DNA of 64,000 bases. Source: Diphasiastrum complanatum. Taxonomy: Eukaryota; Streptophyta; Lycopodiopsida; Lycopodiales; Lycopodiaceae. The stretch lies in contig CM055105.1 of assembly GCA_029204225.1 (NCBI GenBank), positions 9,769,744-9,833,743 on the forward strand. The letters run 5' to 3'. The notes under the pieces are model-generated. The model made no database searches and was not told the origin of the DNA. It was given only the letters and a program-made list of their open reading frames with translations. The translations under genes were made by a program, and so were the position numbers. Positions 8,512 to 21,319 of the stretch are shown in pieces. The number at the start of each line of letters is the position of its first letter. Within the stretch, counting starts at the first letter, position 1.

Positions 8512-10922
8512 CAACTTTAAGTCTGATTGGAACAAGCTCAAACATATCTCAGTCCAATAACTAAGAAGTCTTCATAAAAATGGCATCTCAAGGAGGATAT
8601 CTTCTAGAAGCCAGTGAAAGACTAAACACTTCTAATTACTCAATTTGGAAATTCAGAATGGATTCTATTTTGATACTCCAGGATGTTATGGATATTGTGC
8701 TTGGTGTTGAGGAGGAGCCAACACAGGCTGAAATTCCTAAGTATAGGAAGAGAGCTAGAATGGTTCTACGTCTCATTAAGATGAATGTATCTAATGAAAT
8801 TATGAGAGAGATAGGATCTTGCACTATAGCCAAAGAAGCTTGGGATGCATCTATGAAGCACTGGATACTTCTAGAATACTCACTTTTAGGAATCAGATTT
8901 TCCAAAATTTCCAAAGAAGTGAAGAGAGTGCATCTAACTATGTTCTGAGAGTTAAAGATTTACATAGAGAGCTTTCCTGTGTTGGTGTTACTATTAACCA
9001 AGATGAGCTAGTTCAAGTCATACTAAATGGCTTGAGAGATGACTATGATAATCTTGTTCAGTATTTTGCTATTAAGGAGGAGTTGCCTAATCTAGAAACC
9101 CTCCAAGGAATTCTTATTTCTGAAGAATCTAGACAAAGCTATAAACTCTCCAAGATGAACAAACTTGAACATGGTGGAAGTAACAAAGCCCTCTTTGTCA
9201 ATGGCAAGCAGAATGGAAGGAGTAAGAACCAGTTCTCTCAAGCATCCAACAAAGACAAAGCCAAAAATTGAGACAAAGATGGTGAAGATGATGATACATC
9301 TCATCTTTCTAACTCAAAGACCAAGAAGAAGAAAGTGAAGTGTTTTTTCTGTGGCAAAAAGGGGCACTATGCCTCTAATTGCTTTAAGAAGAAAAACCAG
9401 CTCAAGCAAGCTAATCTCTCCAAAGAGATTGAAGAAGATTTTGTTGCTAGTGATGGAGAAGGATCACTCATGGTTTCCAGTTTTTCATCATCACCTGTCA
9501 AGAAAGATGGAGCTTGGTACATAGACAATGGAGCTTCTTCACATATGTGCTGTTCAAAGGAGTCATTTGACTCAATCTTACCTTACAAAGGACTCAAGAG
9601 ATCTATTTATACTGCTAATGATCATGAGTGCCCAATAGAAGGAATTGGCAACATTCCATTGAAACTTGCTTCTTCAAAAGTTCTTGCACTTTCTAATGTT
9701 CTTTTCATTCCAAAACTTACAAAGAACTTAATTAGTGTGGGAAAGTTGCTTGATAGTGGTTGTGATGTAGACTTCAACTCCAATACTTGTTTTATTAAGA
9801 AAAATGATGAGATCCTTGTTGATGGATCTAGATGTGGTGGAATTTTTAAGTTGAATTCTTATGAGTATGCAAACCTTTGTGAAGTTGCTTTGTTATCTAA
9901 GGAGGAGCCATGTCATAGAAGGTTGGGTCATCCTAACTTTAAATCTATGTCTTTTATGGTTAAAAAGGTGAAGGCTATTGGTCTTCCAAAATCTCTTTCT
10001 AAAGATTTCAAGCCTTGTGAGCTTGTGCCATTGCAAAGTCACACAGAAAGCCATATTAGAAGTCTTTTATAAAGACTACTCATCCTTTGGAGCTCATACA
10101 TTCAAATGTACATTTTTCCTTTTTTAAAAGTATTGGTGGTGCAACATGTTTTGTCATCTTTATTGATGACTTTACTAGATATACTTGGTTGTATCTACTT
10201 TCTTCAAAGGCTATGGTTTTTGATCACTTCCTAATCTTCAAAGCTTATGTTGAGAATTAGTTCTCTTTCAAAGTTAAAGCTTTAAGATGTGATGGAGGAG
10301 GTGAATACATCTCCAACAAGTTTCATGATTATTGTGAAGGTGAAGGAATAAAGAGAGAGTTTTCTTGTGCTTATTCTCCATCTCAAAATGGAGTAGCTGA
10401 GAGGAAAAATAGATCTTTATGTGAATGTGCTAAAGCAATTCGAGTAGCAACTTCTTTGCCTATTGAATATTGGAGTGAAGTTATAGATTGTGCAAACTAT
10501 TTGTGCAATAGACTACCTCACAATGCACTTGCTGGAAAATCACCTTTTGAAGTCTTGTTTAAGAAGAAACCTAAGGTAGATCACCTTAGAGTTTTTGGTT
10601 GTGCTTGCTTTGTAAATGTGCCCTTGGAAACAAGGAAAAGAGATGATCCTAATTCTATTAAAGAGATCATGGTTGGATAGGCATCCAACAAGAAAGCTAA
10701 CAGAATCTATGTTCCCTCTACCCCAACTATAATTGAGAGTAGAGATGTTATATTCCATGAAGATCAAAAATACGTTCTTGAGGAGGCCCGGGATTTAGAA
10801 CATCTGATGGGGATTGAAACTAAGTGGGACAATTTTCTCCCATCTATATTCTTTGATGTTAATAAGGTGCTACCTTTAGACAAAGTCGAAGATCAGCTGC
10901 CAATAGCTTGTGTATATTACTG
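8512..10922 (+). pseudogene. Ty1/copia gag-protease-integrase remnant (element II)
   Basis: 5'-truncated copia element: similarity to its sister at 48.5-49.3 kb begins at about 8,512 and no LTR precedes it. Gag starts at ATG 8,580 (MASQGGYLLEASERL), is frameshifted near 8,860, and ends in a zinc knuckle (CFFCGKKGHYASNC, about 9,343). Protease follows (WYIDNGASSHMC, about 9,514; the usual DSG reads DNG), then GAG-pre-integrase (HRRLGHPNFKSM) and integrase (FIDDFTRYTW, RCDGGGEYISNK, SQNGVAERKNRS, about 10,160-10,420). A stop at 10,676 interrupts the linker, which continues in frame to 10,922. RT and RNase H are absent; a different sequence takes over at 10,923. Confidence 0.88.
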
Positions 10923-11183
10923 AGCTGTGCTTTTGGGTGATCCATGGACATGCTGATTCCAAACATGGGTTGACCAAGATTGGCTGCGGGGGGTCCACAA
11001 GTCTCTTCACACGCCAAAGGACTTGAAAAAATTGGACCGCCTCAACTTTATGGAGGACGTCACCGCCTACCTCATCCAACAAAGGCGGGCAAAGAAAACG
11101 CTCTACTAAACCGGCAGAGTGCCGAGGGACCGGCACTACTTCAAGTCGTGGGTCCTGTTGGAGGTATTCCCATCAAAGTGTAA
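10923..11183 (+). other. GC-richer coding-like fragment of unknown origin
   Basis: One frame reads as protein (TWVDQDWLRGVHKSL, PKDLKKLDRLNFMEDV, TAYLIQQRRAKKTLY, then RDRHYFKSWVLLEVF) with two or three stops. Base composition is clearly richer in G+C than the surrounding copia sequence. It sits exactly where copia RT should begin. Probably a captured piece of another gene or element; family not recognised. Confidence 0.35.
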
Positions 11184-11977
11184 ATAAATAAAATCATCCA
11201 ATAAAATGTGTTGTGAGGGCATGGCATCCTATGTGTATAAGCCCATGGCCCAATGAGCACGCAAATAAAGTTGTAAATAAAATAAACATGACTTGGGCCT
11301 TGGAATTGAAATAAAACTAGAGGCCCAATGTCATTTTTAAACTTAGAGATTACTTTTTAGAGTTGGGTCCAAATTGGGACTCACATGAATCTTGTGCTTT
11401 CTAATGTACTTTTTGTGTACCCTTGGATCAAGTTGGGTCCAAGATGAATGGATAAGATCATTTTGAATATTAGCCAATAGGACTGAGGGGCAAGGGCCTT
11501 CCATATTTTATAAAAAGACACCATTTGTACAGTATTTTCATGCTTAATGAGAAGGAGGAAACTCTACTGATTTTGGAAGAGAAGCATCTTCATTTGCAAT
11601 TTAATGCTTGCTATTGCTCTTGTTGTTTCAATTGCTTTCAAGTTCATGCTTTTTAGTTTCAATAGTTTATGTTTCTCCTTTAGCAAGTACAATGTGCATT
11701 TGAGCTTACCTCCACACTCTCTCTCTCTCTCTCTCTCTTCTCTTCTCTTATCAACCTCTTCTTTTCTATCCCTCCCCTTTACCCAAATCATGATGAATGT
11801 TAGTGTAGAGGAGTAGAGTTAAAGGAGAATAGTGTTAGTGGTGAGTAGAGTTAAGGGAGAAAGTAGGAAACTAACTAAAAGTAGCATCTATGCATAGTTA
11901 GGTACCTATCTAGTGATATAACCCTTGTTGACAGGCGGGAGGGCTATATCCTACGTAAGATATTTGACCCTACAGAA
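11184..11977. other. Unassigned LTR-like stretch with a short (CT)n run
   Basis: AT-rich and non-coding, with a (CT)n run at about 11,712-11,740 and a TATA-like TTTTATAAAAAG near 11,508. The composition and promoter-like motif suggest LTR or leader sequence, but I could not find a matching LTR or boundaries. Confidence 0.3.
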
Positions 11978-13790
11978 ATGATCAACTTACTCTATTACCC
12001 AGAAGATCTTCAAGAACTAGTAGACCACCTCATAGGTATATCGACGAGTCTACAGCCTACCTTGTTCAAGAACCGACGTCTGTGCAAGAGGCACTTAGTC
12101 AGCCTGATTCAGATCTTTGGAAAGAAGCTATGGATAGAGAGTGTTCATCTCTTATCAAGAACCAGACATGGATAGTTGTCGAATTACCTACTAGCAGAAA
12201 CATAGTTGATTGCAAATGGATTTTAAAAGTCAAGTACAGTGCAGATGGAAGCATCAACAGGAGAAAGGCACAACTTGTTGTCAGTGTGAAAGTACTGTAA
12301 TTTAGGACCATAAATGGATCTACAAAAGATCCACAAGAGTGATTGGATGTTTGCTTTACAAACTATCAGAAAACTAGACACAAAAAAGTTGATCTAGATT
12401 GGCAATTTCACAAACAACAAGCATTAACAATCAAAAGGATTGATCAACATTGAAATCCGAGCCCACACATTTGTACTATAGGTTGTAGTACGGCCTTCAA
12501 CCTGAGAAACAAGTAGAAATTAATTTGGTTTCATTTGGATGACAAAAACTCAATGTACAAGGTGAACTAGCTTGAGATTGCCAATGAGCTCCAAAAATTT
12601 TCTATCTTCTCACTATGGGAGCTTGGAATACATAGCAAATTCGATTTCTTTCTTGAAGTTAGGTGGATTTCCAGCATGTAATAAGGAAGTTAACTGACCC
12701 TTCTTGTCCTAAAATGAAACCCTAGCCTGGATCCTAGAGTTATGCTTGGTAGGTAATTAGTTGGTCAAATTTTGACCTTAAACTTAGGTGTAGGTCCTAT
12801 AAAGTAGGGATGACCACCAAATAGACATGACCAACTCTCTTGACTTGATCTAACCTACATTAGGAGTGGGTTGCTAGGTGGCATTTTTTTCATACATGTG
12901 TGGAACCCAATTATGTACAAAATTTACACTATTCTTCATGGTTTTTTATCAAGCTAGATTTGTCATTTTTTGGCAATTTTTCACAGCCAAAGGATTTTCT
13001 CAGGTATACAACGTCGATTACACTAAGACCTTTAGTCCAGTAGTCAAGCATTCTTCTATTCGACTTTTGTTATCATTTGTCATTGCAGCAGATTTGGTAC
13101 ATCAAATGAATGTACAGACAACATATCTCAATGGAGTTATCGAAGAAGACATTTACATGGTGCAACCTAAAGGTTATATTATCGAGGGTAAACACAATCA
13201 TGTGTGTAAACTCCATAAGGCACTTTATGGCTTGAAGCAGTCTGCTCGAGCATAGTTTCAAAGGATCAATATGTCCCTTATTGATCATGACTGCACACCT
13301 AGCTCTTCAGATTCAAATGTTTACTTCAAAACAGTGCAGCAGTCTTTTATCATTATCACTTTATATGTGGATGATACATTGCTTTTCAACAACAATACCA
13401 ATCTGATAAAAGAGGCCAAGACAATGCTATCTTCCGAATTCGACATGACCAATTTAGGCGAAGCTCATTACTGCCTTGGTATACAAATTCACAAAAAATA
13501 AAAGTTGATTTACATTACACAACAGAGATACATCTACAACATGTTAGTCAGATATAATCTGATTAATTGCAAGTTAGCTCTCTCACCAATGGAACCAGGT
13601 CTCAAATTGTCAAAGGACCAGTGTCCCCAAACAATTCATGAGAAGTAGCACATGCGTGAGTATCCCTATCATTCTATTATAGGATCTCTTATGTACACAG
13701 ATTCCTACAACGAATCTATAAACACGATTAATTATCTTTCTTCTTGGTTTCTTGACTCTGAAACTGGGTGTTTCTTGTCAAAAATAGGTG
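11978..13790 (+). pseudogene. Ty1/copia reverse transcriptase remnant (element III), interrupted
   Basis: RT starts around 12,085 (LWKEAMDRECSSLIKNQTW) and reads WILKVKYSADGSINRRKAQ to about 12,283. It is then broken by about 690 bp of foreign sequence and resumes at 12,980 with AKGFSQVYNVDYTKTFSPVV, KALYGLKQSARA, ITLYVDDTLLF (YVDD catalytic box near 13,365) and AHYCLGIQIHKK. Several single stops occur. The polypeptide fades after IIGSLMYTDS (about 13,700), so RNase H is missing. Confidence 0.88.
12284..12982 (+). mobile_element. Insertion inside copia RT, probable solo LTR
   Basis: Non-coding sequence of about 690 bp that splits the RT motif LVAKGFSQ. It starts TGTGAAAGTACTG or a few bases earlier, ends TTTTTCACA, and contains an ACAAGAGTGATTGGATGT stretch that resembles part of the LTR at 50.0 kb. 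These point to a solo LTR. I could not settle an exact target duplication. Confidence 0.5.
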
Positions 13791-13799
13791 TGCAGAAGA

Positions 13800-14831
13800 T
13801 AGGTCGATGGCGGAATAAACTATCTTCCTCTATCTCAATGCATGACTATGCCTATCAATTTCGAACAAGACAATATTGATAGAAATCATCGTGAATAACT
13901 ACAGAAAATGCATACATTCTAAGATGAAGCTGAATGTAATAAAAGATAGTATTGATTCAGTATGAAAACGAAACAGAAGTAAATGAGTACAATAAGTTGC
14001 GGATCAAAGCTGCGTACTCTATGCTATCTTTGAGCGACAAAAATAAAAATCTGAATTAAGCGCAATGCTGATAAAGAGTAGCGTGATAGCAATTTCTAAA
14101 AAAATTCTAAGAAGCAAGCTAGAATGCTCAAGAGTGTTCAAGCTCGTAGTCTTGAGAGAGAGAGAGAGAGAGAGAGAGCTAATTATTCAAATGCTTGATC
14201 GTAACTTGATTGATAAGTTGTATGAATATGAACAGCTATATATACTAAACAATTAGGTCGTCAATTGTGATTGCTAGTTGGCTGGTGTCCGCTGGCATCC
14301 ATCCGATTCCTTGTCATTGATTGTTGATAACCGGTGGAAATTGCTGCAAATAGTTTGTCTGCATAAATGAACCAAAACTGTCAATCTGCAGAAATGAACT
14401 AAAAAAGCCACAGGTGATACTGTCGCAAAGTGTTAGCATTTTGTGAAAAATCCGACAGTGCCTTAAAATATCTTTTAGGATTGTCCCACACTTTTCCAAA
14501 GTCATTTCCTTAACATTTGAGGCACTTTTGAAAAAGCAAAAAATGCAACTCTGCATATTTGCTCACAAATCTTGACAGATGACAGTGTCACAAAAATGCA
14601 AAAAATACGACACTATTTATTTGCTCGGAAATTTTGACAGACAAAAAATGCGAAGTCAGAGAAAAAAATACAGCACTATGGTCAAAGTTCGTGTATTTCT
14701 GCAGAGTGTGTAAAAACACTTGTAAATCTGCAGACTGTACAAGAACACGAGAAAATCTGCAGAACTGGATAAACAATGGATGAGGACTAAAAACTGATTA
14801 GTCGATCAGTAAAAAAGAGAATAATCCAACA
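13800..14831 (-). repeat. Putative 3' LTR of copia element IV
   Basis: On the minus strand a polypurine tract (AAGAGGGAG) ends at 14,832 and is followed by TGTTGGATTATTC, a typical LTR start. The LTR extends leftward through a (GA)n run at about 14,155-14,178. Its inner end is not defined. No long ORF is credible here. Confidence 0.5.
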
Positions 14832-15573
14832 CTCCCTCTTAATCCGAATCCTTGAATGCCTTGATCTTCAAACTTAGTTCTACATAGAATCTTCTATGTG
14901 TATCCAAACTTAATGCTTTCGTATAAATATCTACTGTCATATCTTGCATTCTACGGTACTGCAATCTGATCTCTTCATTGAGAACTTTGCTTCTGACGAA
15001 ATGATACTTCAGTTCAATGTGCTTACTCCTAGAATGAAATCTAGGGTTGGCTGATATAGTGATGGCACTTTGATTATCACAAAATAATGTCGTTGGAGCA
15101 TATTGATTCAGACCGATATCTTAGAGTAAATTCCTCAACCAAATTGCTTCCTTTGTAGCTTGAGAGGTTGCGATATACTCTGATTCAGTGGAAGATAGAG
15201 CTACTGAAGATTGCTTGCAACTATTCCAGGAAATTGGACCATTGTTGAGGAAGAATGTAAATCTAGAAGTGGACTTATGAGTGTCTACATCTCCTGCCCA
15301 ACTTGCATCTGTGTAACCACTGAGTACATTGAGTTTGTCATTGCCGACTGTTCCATAACAAATGCAAAAGTCCATAGTAGCTCGAAGATATCTCATGACT
15401 CTAATAAGAGCTTTCCAATGTGTTACACCAAGATTAGTCATAAACTGACTAAGAGAGCTGACTGCAGAAGCTATGTCTATCCTGGTTACAGCAAAATGAA
15501 TCCCAATCAATCCTAAAAGTGATGGAGGATGCACAAATAAAAAATCTAGATCCAAACTATAAGCTAGAATCAA
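14832..15573 (-). pseudogene. Ty1/copia RNase H remnant (element IV)
   Basis: Leftward RT tail and RNase H: DIASAVSSLSQFM, TDASWAGDVDTHKSTS, ISWNSCKQSSVALSSTESEY, KEAIWLRNLL, then past a stop LFCDNQSAITISANPRFH, RSKHIELKYHFVR and DIYTKAL before the polypurine tract. The catalytic D-E-D pattern of copia RNase H is recognisable. Everything 5' of RT is missing; the fragment abuts an unrelated LTR at about 15,585. Confidence 0.85.
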
Positions 15574-15584
15574 AACTAGTTACC

Positions 15585-16170
15585 AAAACTAGCAAATTTG
15601 GCATTTAACTCCACATTAGGCACATAGATTTGATCAAATGAACCAAAGTAAAGTACAACAAGATTCTCAGACTTGTAAATAGGTTCAGTACCTTTCAAAC
15701 CAAGCAATCAATGCATAACAGCACTCACATCCAATAGCTAGACTCGCCACCAAAAGACAATGATGATAGAAGTGAAAAAACTCGATTTTTCTTGATATTG
15801 GGATGGAAATCCCATTATACATTTATACTTTTTAAGTTCGGATCTGAGAATATTAGGGAACCTCTGAACTTATCATACCCTAACCCTAAAATCTACCCTA
15901 ATACGTCATTGGATGGATCCACCCTAACTTGGGGTCAAGATCTTGAGATCCAAAAACAATGTAAAATATGTTATTTTTAGATCCTAAAATTTCTTTAGCC
16001 TATCCAAACACTATTTGGACTCATTCCAAAGATGCCACTCCTATGCTAGGTTAGGAATGAGAGAGTATCCTATGCTATTTGGCACGTGTGACAAGCCACA
16101 ACATGACCATAATACAATGTTCAAGCAATATGACCAAAATTGGTCAAGCTAGAATTGTGAAATTTTAACA
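15585..16170 (-). repeat. 3' LTR of copia element V
   Basis: Starts TGTTAAAATTTCACAATTC at 16,170 (minus strand), directly after a purine-rich GAGGACGAG. It is similar to the plus-strand LTR at 36,564-37,245. It contains CACGTG at 16,083-16,088. The lower boundary is approximate. Confidence 0.65.
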
Positions 16171-19040
16171 CTCGTCCTCACAATTTAGCTTGATGAGACT
16201 ATCCTAGATCAATAATTAGTACATGGATTAAAACAACATAATTTTCAGGTCCTTGCTTTGTTGAGTGAGTATGATCACTCATCATGATAAGAATATGATT
16301 TGAGCTACAAGTTCTCAAATGTAGTGAGAGCTCCATAAAGGTTGTCTTCAAGATCCAAGCTTTGTCTTTGGTAGTTTGTTAAATGATCACCTTGGGCTGC
16401 AAAATGTGAGTCTACTCCTCAAAATAAACATGAAAAATAGCAGCTTTTCATAAGAAACAACTTTTGTATAAAGCACATACAACCAAAGCTTGAGATATCA
16501 CCATTTTGACTTTATCCACCAAAACAATGAACTCCAATTTGGCATTTTCCAATGAAGGTCTTCATTCCTTGGAAATTCAAGAGTGAATGGGTCACAAGAT
16601 GAGGCCTTTGAATACATATTTGAAACTCCAATCAAAGTGGTAATGATCACTATTTCATTATCATAAGATATAGGATGAAAAACAATGTTCATACTAGCAT
16701 CATCAAAGGACTTTGTCAAATACATGACATGTTTTTTATCAAATACAAAGTAAGATGAGTAAAGGGAGATATGGATAAACTTCCTTGCTGCTCCTTTCTC
16801 TTTACCCAAACCTTCATATTGATGCAGATTCAGGTCTCTTTTGCCTTGAGACAAGTGCTCCTTCTCGGGTTCCTCCTTGATGTCTTTTTTCTTCATCATG
16901 CTCACTCCCTCTTGGTGTTGATATGAAAACATGGATCCAAACCATGATCTTCTTCAAGACTCTCAAGGACTTTGTCTTCAAGTCTCCAAACCTGAATATT
17001 TTCCTTCTCAATATGATCTTTCAAGTCAACAAAACAATCACCAAGATTATCTATACCAAATTTACTAGTCCACAATTGCTTAACACTAGCAATTTGCATT
17101 ACATACTTGCTGAACTTGAAATTAATGAGGCCAAATACTCTTGTATGGATATAAGTGTCCTTCAAGGATGATGCACTTACTCTCATACAAGGTTCACAAT
17201 ATGCCTCTTTGAAAATGAAGTCAATATCTTTCAACTTATGAATGAAAATGTCATGCTTACTTCTAGCACACTCAAGAGTAAGTAGATATGACAACCACCT
17301 TTCATTCCATACTTTAGAATTCAAAGGGACTTCATTACAAAACTCAGCAAATGAAGTACAAAATGTACCCCCCTTTCCAACTTTCCTTTCCTTGTCCACA
17401 AAAATGAGCATTGATAGCTCCATCTTTTCTCTTGTGGCTCTCCTTGGAATAGTTGAAGCTCTCGGATTTTGCTCCTCCTCTTGATCAAGCTCCTCCTTGA
17501 TATCAACCATATCTTTGCCAATATGATTCTTAGAGGATTCATCATTCAAGATTACAAACATTGTGGCTCTACCATTACTCTTTGTGCTAGCAAAATGTAC
17601 ATCCAAATGAATCAACTTAAGAGGGTGAGTAGTCTTAGTGATAGTGTTAGAGAAAGGCAACCTATGTGCTTTAGCCAAAGCACATGCTTCAAAAACATTT
17701 TGCTCCTTTTCCATGGATCTTGGAAGGCCTAGAGCAAGCTCGTCATTGCATATGACTTCCATAGACTTGGTGTCGATGTGACCAAGACTCTTATGCCACA
17801 AATCATTTGTGGTCATCTTGTCCTCCTTGGCTACAATCACAAATTGGTTAGGATTTACAAAAGCATCAAGCTTAAATAACCTCCCAAACCTTGCTCCTGT
17901 TGCTATGATCATCCCACTTTTCTTGATGTTGCATACATTAGTAGAGAACTCCAAAATGAAATTATGATCTAAAATTTGGCCAATACTAAGCAAATTCTTA
18001 GTGATGCTAGGAATGAAGAGAACACCATCTATCTTAGTCTTCTTGGAGGATCCTAAGCATAAGGGAATGGATCTCACACCTTCAACTTTACATTCATGAT
18101 CATTTTCTGTAAAAATGGACTTTATAGGTCCTACATAAGGTGTGAGTTGAGAAAAATACTCCCTTTTACCTGACATGTGGGAGCTAGCCCCACTATCTAT
18201 CCACCAAGGATCTTCACCTTTGACATTTGATGATGAAAAGGTTGAAATAATGAGTGAGTCCTCATAATAGCTCTCTTCCTCCTCTTGTCCAATGTTGGCT
18301 TGGCTTTGATCTTGCTTCCTCTTGAAGCATTCTGAGGCATAATTTTCCATCTTGCTACAATAGTAGCACTTTATCTTAGATTTGTCCTTCTTAGGCTTGA
18401 CTTATGATGATGAGGATGTGGATCCTCCTTGATCTCCATCCTTTGCTTGCTCCCTTTTGAATGCTCCTCCATTGGTCTTTGCTTTGCCTTTGCTCTTAAA
18501 AAATAAGGCTTTGTCATCACCATCATTGATGGAGAGCCTCTCCACCCTTGATTTGATATGAGCCTTCCTAGTCTCCTCGTCCATCAACACACTTTGAAGG
18601 TCTTCAATTGTAGGCAAGTTTCCCATGATGGCATAGCTTTGGACAAGATTAGTAAAATCACTACATAAGCCATTCAAAACTATTTGCCCAAGATCACTCT
18701 CTTCAATAGGTTCACCAACATAAGTAAGCTCTTGGGTGTTCAAATCTTTTACTCTCAAAACAAATTGATGTCCACTCTCACTCCTCCCTTGGAAGCATTG
18801 AAGAACTTGGTTCTTGAGGGAAAGTAACTTGAGGTATTCTTGGACCCATAGATCTTTTGAAGAGTCTCCCAAGCCTCTTGGGCTGAGGTACATGCTCCTA
18901 CTTCTTTGAGCAAATCATTTGCAACATTCATCTTAATACAATGAAGTGCAAGCTTGCACCTTGTCTTGTATTTAGTTGCTTCTTGTTGATGGATTGGCTC
19001 ATCTTCCTCTCCATTCACAATATCCATCAAATCTTGCATG
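16171..19040 (-). pseudogene. Ty1/copia element V: gag, protease, truncated integrase and a non-RT module
   Basis: Leftward. Gag (19,040-18,402) lacks its first roughly 33 residues and abuts the LTR. A degenerate zinc knuckle is followed by protease (WWIDSGASSHMSG, about 18,195) and GAG-pre-integrase (DLWHKSLGHIDTKS). Integrase begins (LIHLDVHFASTKSNG) and is cut near 17,560. From about 17,500 to 16,498 the reading is not RT: it holds YCEPCMRVSASSLKDTYIHT, then KEKGAARKFIHISLYSSYF in a shifted frame. RT and RNase H are absent. The replacement module has weak resemblance to the 343-codon ORF at 42.1-43.1 kb, which occupies the same slot. Confidence 0.7.
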
Positions 19041-19801
19041 ATAAGAGATAGATGATAGGAGATAGATTCAAAGAAACAAGATAGATTGTACAAGATATTG
19101 TGAAAAATGCAAAAATAAGCTTGGTAGAGGCCAAAAATCTTGTATATATATAAACACACATGTGTGGAGCCTGTTCCCACGTGTGAAAGTAGTGTACTTT
19201 TCATGTACCATAATCATGTAGGTTGTACATATGATTTAATTCAAGTTCTAGTGGCTAAAAAGGCCAAAAACTAGTTTTCTAGACATATGACACATGGCAT
19301 CAATCTATTGCTTGCATGAACCACATCCTTTGGTTAGGTGTCACATCCCATGTGTAGAGGATAGCTCACATGTGTGGAATAAGCTGAAATAGACAAATTT
19401 TGACTTTCAGAAGATTTTCAAGTAGATCTCCATATAGAAGGAAAATGGACCAAAAGTGCTCAAAATAGAAGATTTTGTCCAAGTGTCAGTTTTGCATGAT
19501 GAATCATCATATGACAAAGCACCTTCACACATGTGGGATCAAAGGGATGATCAGTACCACGAGCTCCCACTTACTGTATATATAGAGCCACATTTGGCCC
19601 TAATCATTGTGAGACACCAATCTTGGTTTTGGAAGTCAATTTCACACTAGTGTAGATCAAGCTAAAACCAATCTAGCTTAATAAAAATGACTTATGTACA
19701 TTCTTTTAACGTGGGAATAGTCTCCACACGTGTGAGATCCTATCAAGCTCAAATAACTTGAGATGTACAAGATACAACAAGTTGGAATTGATATTTTAAC
19801 A
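19040..19801 (-). repeat. Copia LTR with TATA box and CACACRTGTG palindromes
   Basis: Starts TGTTAAAATATC at 19,801 (minus strand) after the purine-rich GAGGAGGAG. It contains several CACATGTG/CACGTG palindromes (about 19,154-19,163, 19,176-19,183, 19,720) and a TATATATATA run about 105 bases before its junction with gag. It is both downstream of a polypurine-like tract and directly fused to element V gag, suggesting recombination. Confidence 0.6.
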
Positions 19802-20850
19802 CTCCTCCTCACTTCTAACTTGAATGCCATATAAAATTGATTCAATGATGATTGCAAACTCAAGTTCGGATATTCAGCTCTCACTTGCTCCCATGAGGAG
19901 CAATTTAATAGGACCATCATCTATTCTTGAATTCGAGAATATGTTTTATGACTGTAAAAAGAATCCATGATTAGCACTATTAGAAACACAAAATTAACTT
20001 TTAAATTTGACGAAAGTCTAAAAAGAATGACAATCAAATAATAGATTTCTTACGCAACAAACTCATTTGACATTTTATCCAGTGAAAGCTCCTTTGCTTT
20101 GACTCTTGATAAAATTGATATAATCAATTTTTTGTCTTTGAATCCTTGAATAGATTTCCAAACAATTACTTTCATGTCATCTGGTAGTGATTTGATGGAA
20201 ACCGCAGTCTTGCACGCTTTGGCTTTCAAGAGGATTGAAGGGTCATCTTGCGACTTGCTTGCCTTTTGCCCCTTCAACTCTTGTTTTTCCCACATCATGG
20301 ATATTGTGTCTTGCAACTCCCAAATTAATCACGTGCGAAATGCCAATTGAAAGTTATGTTCATATTTGTGTAGCTCATCAGAAGCTTTACTTTCATTGAA
20401 GACCAATCCTATTTCTCTACAACATTGAGTTTGCAACTCTGGCAAAACTCTATTATGGTTTTTCATATGATCCAAATACTCATTATGAAAAAATCGTATC
20501 CTTTGGATGAATGACATATTTGTAGTCATTGTCATTGTTGTCATCCCACGCAAATAGTTTTGCCTCATCCATATTCCACCCAGCATAGATCTTGCACTCA
20601 ACAATTTTAAAGTAGGGTGAGTCTAGATATTCTTGCACTAATAGCCTTCTAGCTTCAGCAGAATGGCATCCTCCAATGACATAGTAATCATATTCATTTA
20701 TCTTACCCATTCAAAAAGCTTTTTTATCAGGACATTGATTACTATCCACCATGACAAGAAATGGTACCACATTAGCCATTAGAGGAGTTCCAAAATAAAA
20801 AAAGACCCTTTGTAAAGATACTTAAATTTTTTTTCTCTAGTTTCGACCGT
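19802..20850 (-). pseudogene. Gene E: ParB/sulfiredoxin-fold-like protein, partial
   Basis: Leftward reading with a few stops: FGTPLMANVVPFLVMVDS, then GKINEYDYYVIGGCHSAEA (about 20,700-20,650), RRLLVQEYLDSPYFK, YAGWNMDEAKLFAWDDNN. The G-G-C-H-S/EAR pattern after a hydrophobic strand, followed by a helix, recalls the GERR loop of ParB-type and the GGCHR loop of sulfiredoxin-type folds. Further segments (KSLPDDMKVIVWKSIQGF, then SSWEQVRAEYPNLSL near 19,850) look like later exons. It lies directly downstream of gene A copy 2 on the same strand, so it may belong to that element. No counterpart was found next to copies 1 and 3. Fold assignment is by motif only. Confidence 0.45.
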
Positions 20851-21319
20851 CACCAGGCCCAATCAAAATGCATAGAATTGAAATCTACGTAACATAGTTC
20901 AAATTAACTGAGAAATAAATATACAATATAGAAAACTTTGAAATTTGTGTCCAGGCAGCATGGACTTATCCCATTGGTTTCTTCTTCTTGCCCGATACGT
21001 GCTAATCTGCCCGACATCAAAACCTCAAGTTAAATCTACTTAGCTATTCTGTTTAGTATAATGAAATTTGCTAACCATACTAGTTACAGTTATAGAAATA
21101 TAGTATCTATAGTTACTTAAACTATGGTATACACAATAACTGTGACTATGGTGGCATTCACACTAGATTACATGTGATACGAAAAAATTAAGTATCATAT
21201 CAGAGAGATTTTTGGCACCCAAGCATTGAAAATAGCAATGGCAAGGAGACCTAGATCTACAGTCGAGTCTGTGATTCTTTACAATGAGAAAGATGAAGCT
21301 GATAACTGGAAAATTAATC

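Noticed and set aside
12284-12982. An intron in the copia RT of element III
   Set aside because: LTR retrotransposons are mobilised through RNA and rarely keep introns, and the LTR-like TGTG...CACA ends fit an inserted solo LTR better.
19802-19920. End of a copia pol frame before the LTR at 19,801
   Set aside because: SSWEQVRAEYPNLSL does not match any copia RNase H tail, and it continues more plausibly from the ParB-like gene; the purine-rich bases next to the LTR remain unexplained.
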